The notes under the pieces: model-generated
The model's input: only the letters and a program-made list of their open reading frames with translations
Database searches by the model: none
Told to the model about the DNA's origin: nothing
Made by a program: the position numbers and the translations under genes
Shown here: positions 25,705-34,728 of the stretch, piece by piece
Layout: every line of letters begins with the position of its first letter
Position numbering within the stretch: position 1 is the first letter of the stretch
NCBI GenBank assembly: GCA_016182425.1
Contig: JACPGP010000016.1
Span: 20,186-84,185, forward strand
DNA from: Candidatus Levyibacteriota bacterium
GTDB lineage: Bacteria > Patescibacteria > Microgenomatia > Levybacterales > UBA12049
Length of the DNA stretch: 64,000 nucleotides
Direction of reading: 5' to 3'

Positions 25705-25753
25705 CTTTTTGTCAAGAAGCATAAAATGGATAAAACTATATCAAGACTGACGA

Positions 25754-25782
25754 TTTACAAATTTCGCAATTCTTGCTATACT
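25754..25782 (+). promoter_or_regulatory. Promoter of the rpmH operon
   Basis: TTTACA at 25754-25759, 17-base spacer, TATACT at 25777-25782. The predicted start is about 25789, directly before the rpmH ATG, so the operon message would be leaderless. Confidence 0.65.
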
Positions 25783-25789
25783 TTGCGTG

Positions 25790-25924
25790 ATGGAGAAATT
25801 TGTAAAACTTAAGAAAGTAAAAAGGAAGCGAAAACACGGTTTTCGCAGTCGCATGGAGACCCATACAGGTAGGAAAGTGTTGAAGCGAAGAAGAGATAAG
25901 AAGCGAAAAAGGCTTGCAGTGTAA
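25790..25924 (+). CDS. rpmH: Large ribosomal subunit protein bL34
   Basis: 44 residues, very basic, with the family core RKRKHGFRSRM and GRKVLKRRRDKKRKR. The N-terminus (MEKFVKLKKV) departs from the common KRTYQPS form. The stop overlaps the rnpA ATG by one base (TAATG). The order rpmH-rnpA-yidD-yidC-khpB next to dnaA is the classic origin cluster. Confidence 0.95.
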   Translation: MEKFVKLKKVKRKRKHGFRSRMETHTGRKVLKRRRDKKRKRLAV

Positions 25925-26253
25925 TGTTTAAGAAAAAATACCGCTTGAGCGCAAGGGTTTACTTACGCCAGGCCTTAGTTATTCATACTCTGTTTTTTAC
26001 GCTTCGCATTGCCAAGAGCAGTCTCCCTTTCAGCAGGTTTGGCTTTGTTGTTTCCAAAAAGATCGACCAGCGCTCGGTAGTAAGAAATAAAGTTAAGAGA
26101 AAGGTAAGGTTATGCATAGAGGAACTAATAACTCGTATAAAGGGAGGTTATGATATGTTGTTCTATATCAAAAATCGCGCGGTCGAAGATAAACAGATGA
26201 TTATTTGTAAAGAAACACAAAGGGTGTTTGAGGAGAACAAGTTGTTAATATGA
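25924..26253 (+). CDS. rnpA: Ribonuclease P protein component
   Basis: 109 residues. It shows the RNase P protein core FGFVVSKKIDQRSVVRNKVK and KVRLCIEELI. It binds RNase P RNA to mature tRNA 5' ends, relevant to the tRNA cluster at 2415-3166. Translationally coupled on both sides by overlaps (one base with rpmH, four with yidD). Confidence 0.94.
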   Translation: MFKKKYRLSARVYLRQALVIHTLFFTLRIAKSSLPFSRFGFVVSKKIDQRSVVRNKVKRKVRLCIEELITRIKGGYDMLFYIKNRAVEDKQMIICKETQRVFEENKLLI

Positions 26254-26465
26254 AACACTTTTTTATTTTTGGAATAACAGTATATCAGCAGATATTTTCG
26301 AATCTTCTAAAAACATTGATTGGAACAACTCAAGTGTGCCGTTATTTCCCTACCTGTTCGGAGTACGCCAAGCAGTCAATAATAAAGTATGGCGTAATTA
26401 AAGGGGGCTATTTTTCAGTTAAGAGGATACTAAGCTGCCAACCATTTAGTAAGCTTTATGTTTGA
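26250..26465 (+). CDS. yidD: Membrane protein insertion efficiency factor YidD
   Basis: 71 residues with the family core TQVCRYFPTCSEYAKQSIIK and the downstream Gly-rich KGGYFSVKRILSC. It is thought to aid membrane insertion with YidC. It overlaps rnpA by four and yidC by eight bases. Confidence 0.92.
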   Translation: MKHFFIFGITVYQQIFSNLLKTLIGTTQVCRYFPTCSEYAKQSIIKYGVIKGGYFSVKRILSCQPFSKLYV

Positions 26466-27273
26466 TCAATTGCTAGTTTACCCACTACTTAATATACTTG
26501 TTGGTATTTATCAAGGGTTAACGTTTCTGCATATCCCTTATGCTCTGGGATTTTCTATTGTTATTCTAACTGCTCTTATTAGGCTTGTTATGTATCCCAT
26601 GATTACTTCACAGCTTAGAGCGTCAAAAAAAATGCAGGATTTAGCTCCGCACATTTCGGCATTGAAAGACAAACACAAGGGGGACAATACAAAACTTCAT
26701 CAGGAAACAATGCGTCTTTACAAAGAGCACGGAGTAAACCCGGCGGCCGGCTGTCTGTCGGCAGTTGTCCAAATGGCTATTATTATTTTTGGACTTTATC
26801 CGGCATTTATTAAAGTTATAAACCTTGATCCGGCAAAGGCACTTGCCGAGGTAAACAACAATATTATTTACACAGATTTTATTCGGCTTACAAAACCATG
26901 GGACACTTTATTTTTTGGTGTTCCTCTTGCCAAAAACCCATCAGAGTTGATGGCGGTGATGCCGATGGTAGCAATTCTTATACCGCTTATGACAGGGCTC
27001 TTGCAATTTATTCAGTCGAAGATGATGTTTAGTAAACCAAAAGAAGCATTGCAGAAAGAACAGCAGAATAAAAAGGAAGATTTTGCCACCGCGTTTCAGG
27101 CGCAATCGCTCTACATATTTCCTGTTATGATTGGCTTTTTTTCCTACACGTTTCCCGTTGGACTATCTTTATATTGGAATACGTTTACTGTTTTTGGTAT
27201 ACTGCAGCAGTATCATGTTTCAGGTCTTGGAGGCTTGGTAAGTTGGAATATATGGAAAAGGGAGAAAAAGTAA
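26458..27273 (+). CDS. yidC: Membrane protein insertase YidC/Oxa1
   Basis: 271 residues. It is a short Oxa1-type form without the large periplasmic domain of enteric YidC. The membrane helices (about 12-50, 100-120, 165-190, 215-245) surround the conserved KKMQDLAPHISALKDKHKGD loop. It inserts membrane proteins, alone or with Sec. The 3' end overlaps the khpB start by 22 bases. Confidence 0.93.
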   Translation: MFDQLLVYPLLNILVGIYQGLTFLHIPYALGFSIVILTALIRLVMYPMITSQLRASKKMQDLAPHISALKDKHKGDNTKLHQETMRLYKEHGVNPAAGCLSAVVQMAIIIFGLYPAFIKVINLDPAKALAEVNNNIIYTDFIRLTKPWDTLFFGVPLAKNPSELMAVMPMVAILIPLMTGLLQFIQSKMMFSKPKEALQKEQQNKKEDFATAFQAQSLYIFPVMIGFFSYTFPVGLSLYWNTFTVFGILQQYHVSGLGGLVSWNIWKREKK

Positions 27274-27704
27274 TAAAGAAAGTTATAGAAGGCGTATTAA
27301 AATCACTTGATATAGAGGGCGATTTTTCGTTTGTTATCAGCGAAGACGTAATTGATGTAACGCTTAATACAAACGACACAGGTATAGTGATTGGATATCA
27401 CGGAGAAATTCTTGAGGCACTACAGCTTGTTCTTTCTCTTTGCGTCTCAAAGAAAATTGGCAAGTTTTTGCGAGTCTCGATAGAGGTGGGAGATTATAAG
27501 AAAAATAGAACAGACTACCTTTTTCAGCTGGCGTCACAGACTAAACAGCGCGTTCTTTTGGAAAAGAAAGAAGCATCTATTCCCAATTTGCGTTCGTGGG
27601 AAAGAAGAATCGTTCATGTCTTCTTCCAGGAAGATCCGGATGTTGTTTCGGAGTCAGCCGGAGAAGGCAGAGACCGGACACTCGTGGTTAAGCCGAGGGA
27701 ATAA
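27252..27704 (+). CDS. khpB: RNA-binding protein KhpB (Jag), KH and R3H domains
   Basis: 150 residues from the ATG at 27252; an earlier in-frame start lies well inside yidC. The KH domain carries GIVIGYHGE (GxxG loop) near residue 47. The R3H domain spans about 108-150 (SWERRIVHVFF ... GRDRTLVVKP). The Jag_N domain is absent. It ends at TAA 27702-27704, and the same frame stays open into the next gene. Confidence 0.9.
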   Translation: MEKGEKVIKKVIEGVLKSLDIEGDFSFVISEDVIDVTLNTNDTGIVIGYHGEILEALQLVLSLCVSKKIGKFLRVSIEVGDYKKNRTDYLFQLASQTKQRVLLEKKEASIPNLRSWERRIVHVFFQEDPDVVSESAGEGRDRTLVVKPRE

Positions 27705-27707
27705 AAT

Positions 27708-28970
27708 CTGCAAAATTTTATTTTTTACTCTATTGTTCTTTTTTTACCTACGCAACTTGGTCGTCACTTCTGGCCGTCTTGGGCGTATATTTCTGGACTT
27801 AGAGTTGATTATCTTTCTCCCACTCTTTATCTTACAGATATTTTAATTGGAATTTTGTTCGTTTTGTGGTTATTGAAAAATCTTTCTTTTGTAAAGTTGC
27901 TATTTTCAAATTTCCCGCCTGCCAAGGCCCGGCACTGGCGGGCAGGCAAATTTAAAATTTTATTTTTCATTCTCATTGTTATATTTGGTATTATTTTCTC
28001 AAAAAGCCCAATGGCAGGACTATATGGTTTATTGAAATTATTGGAGTTTAGTTTTTTTGGATTTTATACATCGAGAGCAATTAGGAATCAAAAAGACGTA
28101 AAAGCGCTTATAATCATGCTGTCATTAGGGGTCTTGTTTGAGTCTTTATTGGCTGCTTTGCAATTTCTTAAACAGAGTTCGCTAGGGGGTGTGTTTTATT
28201 TTTTTGGCGAGAGAACTTTTACGTCTCAAACTCCTGGTATTGCTAATGCATCAATAGAAGGAAAACTTATATTGCGTCCCTATGGTACTTTTTCTCACCC
28301 GAATGTTTTGGCGGGATATTTAATCATTGCTCTGGCGATGGTAATATCAAACATCAAATATCAAAAAGCAAATATAATGAAAATATTTTTTTTAAGCTCA
28401 ATAGCAATAGGTTCAATCGCACTCCTTTTAACTATGAGTAGAACAGCTATTATTTTGTGGATAGCAATTTTATTTTATCTATTAAAACCCTTAACGCTTA
28501 ATACAAAATACTTAATACTTTTTCTGGTATGTATTGGTAGCATTTTTTTTTCTCCTTTTGGCTCTCGTTTTTTTAATGCTGCTCAAACTGATGAATCTTT
28601 TATTCGCAGAAAAGAATTAACCATTACCGCTTTAGAAATGATAAAATCCAGCCCGATTATTGGTGTGGGACTTATGAATTTTCTTCCAAATCTACCATTG
28701 TTTCAAGAAACATCTGCAAGTTCGCTGTTTACGCAATTGCAGCCCGTACACAACATTTTTCTTTTGGTATTTGCGGAAACTGGTATAATTGGATTATCTT
28801 TTTTTCTGTGGTTTCTTAAGAAAACCTTCAAAAGATTTACGATTTTTTCTATTGTTTTAATTCTCGGTTTTTTTGATCATTATTTTTTAACTCTGCAACA
28901 GGGACAGTTGCTTTTTTCGTTTGTTTTTGGATATTGTTGGACGAGAAGTTTTGAGTTACACTCCATTTAA
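27708..28970 (+). CDS. O-antigen ligase/polymerase family membrane protein, probable CTG start
   Basis: 420 residues if started at CTG 27708. There are many membrane helices, and a Wzy-type core TITALEMIKSSPIIGVGLMN ... HNIFLLVFAETG. Such enzymes polymerise or ligate surface glycans. The first ATG/GTG/TTG in frame is the TTG at 27855, which would remove LPTQLGRHFWP and LRVDYLSPTLYLTD, segments that look native to this family. GAGGGA at 27695-27700 sits seven bases before the CTG. A palindromic repeat inserts PPAKARHWRAG near residue 70. Confidence 0.75.
   Translation: MQNFIFYSIVLFLPTQLGRHFWPSWAYISGLRVDYLSPTLYLTDILIGILFVLWLLKNLSFVKLLFSNFPPAKARHWRAGKFKILFFILIVIFGIIFSKSPMAGLYGLLKLLEFSFFGFYTSRAIRNQKDVKALIIMLSLGVLFESLLAALQFLKQSSLGGVFYFFGERTFTSQTPGIANASIEGKLILRPYGTFSHPNVLAGYLIIALAMVISNIKYQKANIMKIFFLSSIAIGSIALLLTMSRTAIILWIAILFYLLKPLTLNTKYLILFLVCIGSIFFSPFGSRFFNAAQTDESFIRRKELTITALEMIKSSPIIGVGLMNFLPNLPLFQETSASSLFTQLQPVHNIFLLVFAETGIIGLSFFLWFLKKTFKRFTIFSIVLILGFFDHYFLTLQQGQLLFSFVFGYCWTRSFELHSI
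27914..27947 (+). repeat. Palindromic repeat, family 2 (coding copy)
   Basis: Starts CCCGCCTGCC and ends GGCGGGCAGGC, with GCCTGCC/GGCAGGC able to pair. It is strikingly GC-rich in an AT-rich gene. A degenerate intergenic relative lies at 52046-52088. Confidence 0.7.
28493..28520 (+). repeat. 7-bp tandem array inside the O-antigen ligase gene
   Basis: AACGCTT AATACAA AATACTT AATACTT: four seven-base units, two identical. They encode LTLNTKYLIL within a membrane helix. Confidence 0.65.
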
Positions 28971-29052
28971 TTTTGTCAAAATTGATTGCCAACACAATCT
29001 ATTACGCATATCGGGTTCGATAATTTTTGCATAAATAGAGTATAATGTTAAT

Positions 29053-29481
29053 ATGATATGTGTTTATACCGATGGGGGCGCGCGGGGAAATCCTGGAGCT
29101 GCTGCTATTGGTGTTTTTATCACCGACGAGAAAGAGAAGGTTATAGTCGAGTTTGGTAAAGCAATAGGAGAAGCAACAAATAATGTGGCCGAGTACGAGG
29201 CAGTCAATGCTGCTTTGAGGTGGCTTCTTTTGAATAAACACGTGCTTTGGGGACAGAAAGAAATCCATGTTTTTTTAGATTCATTGCTTCTTGTTTCTCA
29301 AATAAACAGATTGTACAAAGTAAAAAGCCCAAACCTTAGATTGTTGCTTTTTAGTCTTCGAGAAAAAGAATCTTTATTGTCTCTTCCGATCCGCTATTTT
29401 CATATACCGCGGGAGAAAAATAAACGAGCAGATAAACTCGTAAACATAGCCCTTGATCAAGATGTTGATTCCTCTTTTTAA
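29053..29481 (+). CDS. rnhA: Ribonuclease H-like protein (RNase HI family)
   Basis: 142 residues. It begins MICVYTDGGARGNPG, with catalytic Asp7. Glu47 (NNVAEYEAV), Asp76 (FLDSLLL) and Asp127 (RADKLVN) complete the DEDD set. It degrades RNA in RNA-DNA hybrids. TATAAT at 29041-29046 ends seven bases before the ATG, giving a leaderless message. The size is typical. Confidence 0.92.
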   Translation: MICVYTDGGARGNPGAAAIGVFITDEKEKVIVEFGKAIGEATNNVAEYEAVNAALRWLLLNKHVLWGQKEIHVFLDSLLLVSQINRLYKVKSPNLRLLLFSLREKESLLSLPIRYFHIPREKNKRADKLVNIALDQDVDSSF

Positions 29482-29506
29482 AGCTGGCGTGCTACAATAA
29501 ACGGTA

Positions 29507-32059
29507 ATGGCAAAAATTACAGCAGGCAAAACCATTTTGCTTCTTGTTGATAAGCAGGCAATTATAGGAAGCGCTGTTGTTTCCGAAATACAAAAAGAGC
29601 AAAGCCAACAGCAAGTAGTATTTGTAACAGGAGCTATTTTTTTTGACCAAAAAGAGAACGTGTTTACGCTTTCCTATAGCAGAAAACTCCCTGTTATCCC
29701 AGATGGAGACTATTCACATATTATGGTGGTATACGCCGGAGAACAGGAAATCCTTGGGTCTTTAGATTCTTTAATTAAAAAAGCACAAGAAACAAAAGGC
29801 AGATTTATTTTTGTTCTTCCCCAAGTGCTTAGCGAGAATAAAATTGTTAATGATGTTCTTTCTTCTTACGGGGAAGCGGTGGTTGTTTTTGTTGGCGATG
29901 TTTTTGGAGCAAACAGCAAGCAACAAACAGTTGTGGAGCAATTCTTGCATCAAGCAAAGACAGAAGAGCGCCTCGTTATTGAAGGCATGGGACTTGGGAA
30001 GACGCATCCGGTGTTTGTTGGGGATGTTGCCCAGGGAATACTGGAAGTGCTGTTTGGAAATATTGGAAAAGAGCGCAGGTTTTTTCTTTTTCCTAAGCAC
30101 CCACCAACTAAACTCGGCTTAGCCAGAATCTTGCAGAAGATAGACCCAATTTTACGTATTGACTTTGTTGGCCAGGAGAAAGAGGAAAAAGAAAAAAAAA
30201 CAAAAGAAGGGAAGTTTCTTTTGCCCGATTCCTACCCATTGGCAAAACGGATAAAGGAAGCATATGAGTCGTTGAGTTTGGAAGAAAAGCAAACACTTGA
30301 CAATACCAGGGTCAGGCAGCGGATAAAAACTATTTTCTTTTTTAGCACATACTTTTTGTTTATCTTCTTTTTTTTACTATTTGCGGCCACATTTTTATTT
30401 TCGTTTGCTGGAGTAAAAAAGCTAGAGATGGCGATAGATGCGGTAAAAACAGGAGATATTCCCAAGGCTCGTGAAAGCGCTTCGTTAGCATCTGCCCTTT
30501 TTGTAACCGCTCAAAAAACGGCAACGGTTTTTTCAATGGATATGCTACAGGATAGGATTAAAGCGGGAAAAGACACGGCGTTTCTAATTGCTACGTTTAT
30601 TCGTGGACTCGATGCTTTTTTCAAAGAAGAGGGAGAAGTTGCCGTTTCTCATTTTAGACAAGCACTTCAGTTGTGGCAGGTAATGAGAGCATCAGGGGAT
30701 GTTCCTCAAGAAGCGTTTTATCTTTCAACAGAAAAGGTCACCGGTATTATTGATGTTTTGCCTAAACTACTTGGTTTTTATGAAGATAGAGTATATTTGG
30801 TATTGTTTCAAAACAACATGGAGCTGCGTCCCGGCGGCGGATTTATTGGGTCGTATGCCATTGCAAAGCTTAAAAAAGGGAAGCTTTTAGATTTTTCTAT
30901 TCACGACGTCTATGATGCCGACGGACAGTTAAAAGGACATATTGAGCCTCCATTTGCCATTCGTCGCCACTTACCCTCTGTCCATTGGTACCTAAGAGAC
31001 AGCAATTTTAATGTTGATTTTCCAAAAAGCGCATCTGCTTCTTCTTTTTTCCTAAAAACAGAAACCGGAACAAACGTAGATGGGGTAATTGCTGTAGATG
31101 TTTCTTTTGTCCGGCTTTTGCTTTCGGTAATAGGCAAGGTTGAGGTTTCCGATTATAAAGAGACAGTGGATGCAGAAAATTTGTATCTTCTCACACAAAA
31201 ACACGCACAAGAGAATTTTTTTCCTGGCAGCAATCAAAAGAAGGATTTTTTACGCTCTCTTTTCCAAGCTGTACAGATGCGTCTCTCTTCGGATAAATCT
31301 ATTTCTTATATTGCGCTTCTTGAAGCACTTGTCAAAGGAATAAAAGAAAAACATTTACTTTTTGTATTTACCAATCAAAGCATACAGAATGTATTTACTG
31401 TCAATAGAATGTCCTCATCGCTTTGGGATGCGCGCGAAAAACAAAAGGATGACCTTAACGATTTCTTGGGTATTAGCGAGGTAAACCTGGGGGTAAATAA
31501 GGCAAATTACTTTGTGACAAGAAAGATAAAGCAGGAAGTGACTCTTACAAAAGATTTGGCAATCTTAGAAAAACTTACTATTAGATACAAAAATAATAGT
31601 GAAGACAAAATCCTGGGCGGAGATTATAAAAATTACATCCGTCTTATTCTTCCTTTAGGAACAAAGCTTTCCGAAATTACAATTGATAATGCTCCTCAGT
31701 CTATTATCAAAGCAGTGACAGACCCAAGCGTGTATGAAGGAAAACGTTTTGTAGCGCCTGTAGGATTAGAAGTAGAACAAACACAAGAAAATACGAAGGC
31801 GCTGTTTGGCTTTCTTCTTACTGTGCCACAGGGAAAAGAGGTAACAGTTGTGGTTTCGTATGAGTTGCCTAAAAAAGAGCTTCTTAATAATCAGTTTTAT
31901 TATAATTTATGGCTTTTTAAGCAGCCGGGCACAGACGAATACCCATATGAATTTTCTATTTCTTACCCAGATTCAATAAAGGTGATTAAGGGGAGAGTCT
32001 TTGTTAAAAAGACTATCTCTGAGGACGAGCTGATTGATGTTTCTTTTGCAAAGAAGTAG
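29507..32059 (+). CDS. DUF4012 family membrane protein with degenerate SDR-like N-terminus
   Basis: 850 residues. The C-terminal ~450 residues match the DUF4012 family of Patescibacteria and Gram-positive bacteria, with the marker NMELRPGGGFIGSYA. One membrane helix lies at about 275-300. The N-terminal ~225 residues look like a worn extended-SDR (epimerase) Rossmann fold (FVGDVFGA, HPVFVGDVAQGILEVLF), without a clear nucleotide-binding GxxGxxG. DUF4012 proteins are linked to surface glycans by context only. TACAAT at 29493-29498 precedes the start closely. Confidence 0.8.
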   Translation: MAKITAGKTILLLVDKQAIIGSAVVSEIQKEQSQQQVVFVTGAIFFDQKENVFTLSYSRKLPVIPDGDYSHIMVVYAGEQEILGSLDSLIKKAQETKGRFIFVLPQVLSENKIVNDVLSSYGEAVVVFVGDVFGANSKQQTVVEQFLHQAKTEERLVIEGMGLGKTHPVFVGDVAQGILEVLFGNIGKERRFFLFPKHPPTKLGLARILQKIDPILRIDFVGQEKEEKEKKTKEGKFLLPDSYPLAKRIKEAYESLSLEEKQTLDNTRVRQRIKTIFFFSTYFLFIFFFLLFAATFLFSFAGVKKLEMAIDAVKTGDIPKARESASLASALFVTAQKTATVFSMDMLQDRIKAGKDTAFLIATFIRGLDAFFKEEGEVAVSHFRQALQLWQVMRASGDVPQEAFYLSTEKVTGIIDVLPKLLGFYEDRVYLVLFQNNMELRPGGGFIGSYAIAKLKKGKLLDFSIHDVYDADGQLKGHIEPPFAIRRHLPSVHWYLRDSNFNVDFPKSASASSFFLKTETGTNVDGVIAVDVSFVRLLLSVIGKVEVSDYKETVDAENLYLLTQKHAQENFFPGSNQKKDFLRSLFQAVQMRLSSDKSISYIALLEALVKGIKEKHLLFVFTNQSIQNVFTVNRMSSSLWDAREKQKDDLNDFLGISEVNLGVNKANYFVTRKIKQEVTLTKDLAILEKLTIRYKNNSEDKILGGDYKNYIRLILPLGTKLSEITIDNAPQSIIKAVTDPSVYEGKRFVAPVGLEVEQTQENTKALFGFLLTVPQGKEVTVVVSYELPKKELLNNQFYYNLWLFKQPGTDEYPYEFSISYPDSIKVIKGRVFVKKTISEDELIDVSFAKK

Positions 32060-32064
32060 CTTTT

Positions 32065-32976
32065 ATGGAATTTGCCTCAATTATTTTAACCATACTTGGT
32101 TTAGCGTTGTTTGAAACAGTAAGTTCTGTTGATAATGCCATCATTAACGCAGAGGTGCTTTCTACCATGCAGCAAAAAGCGCGAAAATGGTTTTTGCTCT
32201 GGGGAATCTTGTTTGCGGTATTTATTATGCGTGGTCTTTTACCAACTGTTATTATTTGGGCGACAAACCCGTCCTTGGGACCAATTGAGGCGATCACAGC
32301 CACATTTAGCAATGATCCCAAGGTTATCGAGTCAATTGAAGCATCTTCTCCCATACTTTTAATGGGAGGCGGTGTTTTTTTGCTCTTTCTCTTTTTCCAC
32401 TGGCTTTTTGTCGAGCCAAAACACTATGGTTTAAAAGGGGAGCGGTTTTTCTACTCCCAAGCTCCGTGGTTTTACGCAGTCGTTTCGGTGCTGCTAACAA
32501 TTATTGTGTGGTTTGCTCTCCAAGAAAACCCGCTCGTGGCATTTGGCGCGGTTGTTGGTTCTACAGCCTTTTTTATCACCCATGGATTTAAACAGAACGC
32601 CGAGGCAGAAGAAAAACGACTGATGGAAAAAGGAAGATCAGACATAAGTAAAATTTTGTATCTGGAAGTTATTGATGCCACGTTTTCTATAGATGGTGTT
32701 TTGGGAGCTTTTGCCTTTACGCTTTCTGTGCCACTCATTCTTCTTGGTAATGGCTTAGGATCTATAGTATTGCGTCAGTTAACTATTGGTAATATAGAGC
32801 GGATTAAAAAATATATCTATTTAAAAAATGGCGCCATGTATTCAATTTTGTTTTTAGGAACAATTATGGTGCTCGATGCTTTTGGATTTCACATTCCACC
32901 TTACGCCTCACCTGTTGCCACATTTGGCGCGGTTGGATACTTCTTTTATCGCTCAACAAAAGAGAAGAAAGAATAA
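32065..32976 (+). CDS. DUF475 family membrane protein (TerC-related)
   Basis: 303 residues with about eight hydrophobic segments. Conserved acidic membrane motifs are FETVSSVDNAIINAE (N-terminal) and EVIDATFSIDGVLGAF (about residues 195-215), the paired pattern of DUF475/TerC-like transporters. Related proteins are tied to metal ion export or metal supply to secreted enzymes. It starts five bases after the DUF4012 stop and is probably cotranscribed. Confidence 0.85.
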   Translation: MEFASIILTILGLALFETVSSVDNAIINAEVLSTMQQKARKWFLLWGILFAVFIMRGLLPTVIIWATNPSLGPIEAITATFSNDPKVIESIEASSPILLMGGGVFLLFLFFHWLFVEPKHYGLKGERFFYSQAPWFYAVVSVLLTIIVWFALQENPLVAFGAVVGSTAFFITHGFKQNAEAEEKRLMEKGRSDISKILYLEVIDATFSIDGVLGAFAFTLSVPLILLGNGLGSIVLRQLTIGNIERIKKYIYLKNGAMYSILFLGTIMVLDAFGFHIPPYASPVATFGAVGYFFYRSTKEKKE

Positions 32977-32978
32977 GC

Positions 32979-33620
32979 TTACTTTTTTAAAATTTGCGCA
33001 ATAAGTGAAACAAATACCACGCGAAGTTGCGCTCGTTGCTCCTTGGTTTTTACTGCCTGATAAATACCAGGGGCGATAGATATAAGAATAATAGCAGCAA
33101 TAATTGGAAGAAGATACCGATCAACATCTGGGATGGTTTTCCCTAAGTAAAATCCTGCCAAGGGTAATCCCACTGCCCAGAGAAACGCACCAACAATATT
33201 GTAGGAGAGAAATTTTACATAAGGCATATCGCCCATACCGGCAACGATTGGCGCAAAAGTACGAATAAGTGGCATGAATCGTGCCAGAATAATTGTTTTA
33301 CCTCCGTGTTTGTCATAAAAGTTTTTTGCCCGGATAAGATGATCTTTATGGAAGAAAAATGAATCCGAACGTCGAAAAAGTCGTTTTCCCACCCGGTGTC
33401 CAAACGCATACCCCGTACTGTCTCCTAGAACAGCAGCAAGAAAAAGAAGAGCACAGACAGCTCTTATATCTAAATATCCTTGTGAGGCTATAAAGCCTGT
33501 GGTAAAAAGAAGACTGTCGCCTGGAAGAAAAAATCCAACCAAAAGCCCTGTCTCTGCAAAGACAATGGAAAAAATACCAACGTAACCAACGGTTTTAATG
33601 AACACCTCTAAATCAGGCAC
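32979..33620 (-). CDS. DedA family membrane protein
   Basis: 213 residues. DedA/SNARE-associated motifs are clear: FFLPGDSLLFTTGF near residue 31 and ARFMPLIRTFAPIVAGMG near 110. DedA proteins are undecaprenyl-phosphate or lipid flippases and support membrane homeostasis. It is the last gene of the minus-strand gdhA-fba-fbp-pgk-dedA operon and overlaps pgk by eight bases. Confidence 0.9.
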   Translation of the reverse strand: MPDLEVFIKTVGYVGIFSIVFAETGLLVGFFLPGDSLLFTTGFIASQGYLDIRAVCALLFLAAVLGDSTGYAFGHRVGKRLFRRSDSFFFHKDHLIRAKNFYDKHGGKTIILARFMPLIRTFAPIVAGMGDMPYVKFLSYNIVGAFLWAVGLPLAGFYLGKTIPDVDRYLLPIIAAIILISIAPGIYQAVKTKEQRAQLRVVFVSLIAQILKK

Positions 33621-34728
33621 TTTTCCTCCTTAGGGCTTCGATGCCGGGAAGGGTGCCTTTTTCGATCAGCTCCAGCATGGCGCCGCCGCCTGTTGAAACA
33701 TGGGTGATTTTGTCAAGGTCTTTGTTTCCAGAAACAGATGCAAGCGTATCTCCACCACCAACAAGAGAAAACGCACGCTTATTATTTACAACTGCCCTAA
33801 AAATTGCATTGGTGCCTTTGGCAAATCGTTTATCTTCAACAAGCCCCACAGGCCCATTCCAGACAATTGTTTTTGCTTTACTGATTACATCAGTAAATGC
33901 TTTTGCTGTTCTCGGGCCAATATCAAGAATTTTGTTTTCAAGACCAGCTGTGTCTATGGGTAAGAGAAGAGAAACATTTTTTTTCTTGGCAAGATTTAAT
34001 ATTTTTTGGGTTATTTCTGGTTCTTGGTTTTGAAGAAATGCATTGGCAATGCCTCCTCCTAAAAGAAGATAATCAACAACATCAAGAAGCTTGGAAAGCA
34101 GAATAATTTTGGTGGAGATTTTTGCTCCTCCAATTATTGCCACTACCGGTTTTTGGGGTTTTTGCATAAGTTTTTGAATTGCTCGTATTTCTTTTTCCAA
34201 AAGTAATCCAGCGTAAGAGGGGAGAAGTCTGGTAATACCAACAACAGATGCAGCATCTCTGTGTGAAACCCCAAATGCATCATTAACATATACAGTTCCT
34301 AACTGGCTAAGTTTTTGGGCAAAAATATCGTCGTTTATTTTCTCGCCTGGATAGAACCGAATATTTTCCAGAAGAACAATATCGTTTGCGGTTTGTTTTT
34401 GAAGAGTTAGCTTTTCTTTTCCCGAAAGAAAATCCTCAATAAGTATGATATGTTTTTTAGACAAGAGTTTTTGCAGATACAAAACCACAGGTTTAAGGGA
34501 GAACTTATGCTCGCGTCCATTTGGACGGCCAAGATGAGAAACGAGGATGACTTTGTTTTTTTGTTTGAGTAGTAATTCTATAGTTGGGAGAGATTTAATA
34601 ATGCGAATACCATCAGCGACTGTTTGTTTTTCGGTTAGGGGCACATTAAAGTCAACACGCAAAAGCACACGTTTTCCTTCAATTTTATTTTGACTAAGCA
34701 GTCTTATACCCCTGAGAAGATTATTCAT
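33613..34728 (-). CDS. pgk: Phosphoglycerate kinase
   Basis: 371 residues, slightly shorter than the usual ~390. It begins with KRVLLRVDFNVPL, and contains HLGRPNG, the nucleotide-binding GGAKISTKI, VWNGPVGLVE and GGGDTLASV. It converts 1,3-bisphosphoglycerate and ADP to 3-phosphoglycerate and ATP, or the reverse in gluconeogenesis. Overlaps fbp (eight bases) and dedA (eight bases). Confidence 0.95.
   Translation of the reverse strand: MNNLLRGIRLLSQNKIEGKRVLLRVDFNVPLTEKQTVADGIRIIKSLPTIELLLKQKNKVILVSHLGRPNGREHKFSLKPVVLYLQKLLSKKHIILIEDFLSGKEKLTLQKQTANDIVLLENIRFYPGEKINDDIFAQKLSQLGTVYVNDAFGVSHRDAASVVGITRLLPSYAGLLLEKEIRAIQKLMQKPQKPVVAIIGGAKISTKIILLSKLLDVVDYLLLGGGIANAFLQNQEPEITQKILNLAKKKNVSLLLPIDTAGLENKILDIGPRTAKAFTDVISKAKTIVWNGPVGLVEDKRFAKGTNAIFRAVVNNKRAFSLVGGGDTLASVSGNKDLDKITHVSTGGGAMLELIEKGTLPGIEALRRKSA

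Noticed and set aside
25669..25722. Longer DnaA beginning at 25722
   Set aside because: The 18 extra residues do not resemble DnaA domain I and would be encoded over the DnaA box; the ATG at 25668 fits the family start.
27855..28970. O-antigen ligase starting at TTG 27855
   Set aside because: It would remove a plausible first membrane helix and family-like N-terminal segment, and no ribosome binding site precedes it. Kept as an alternative.
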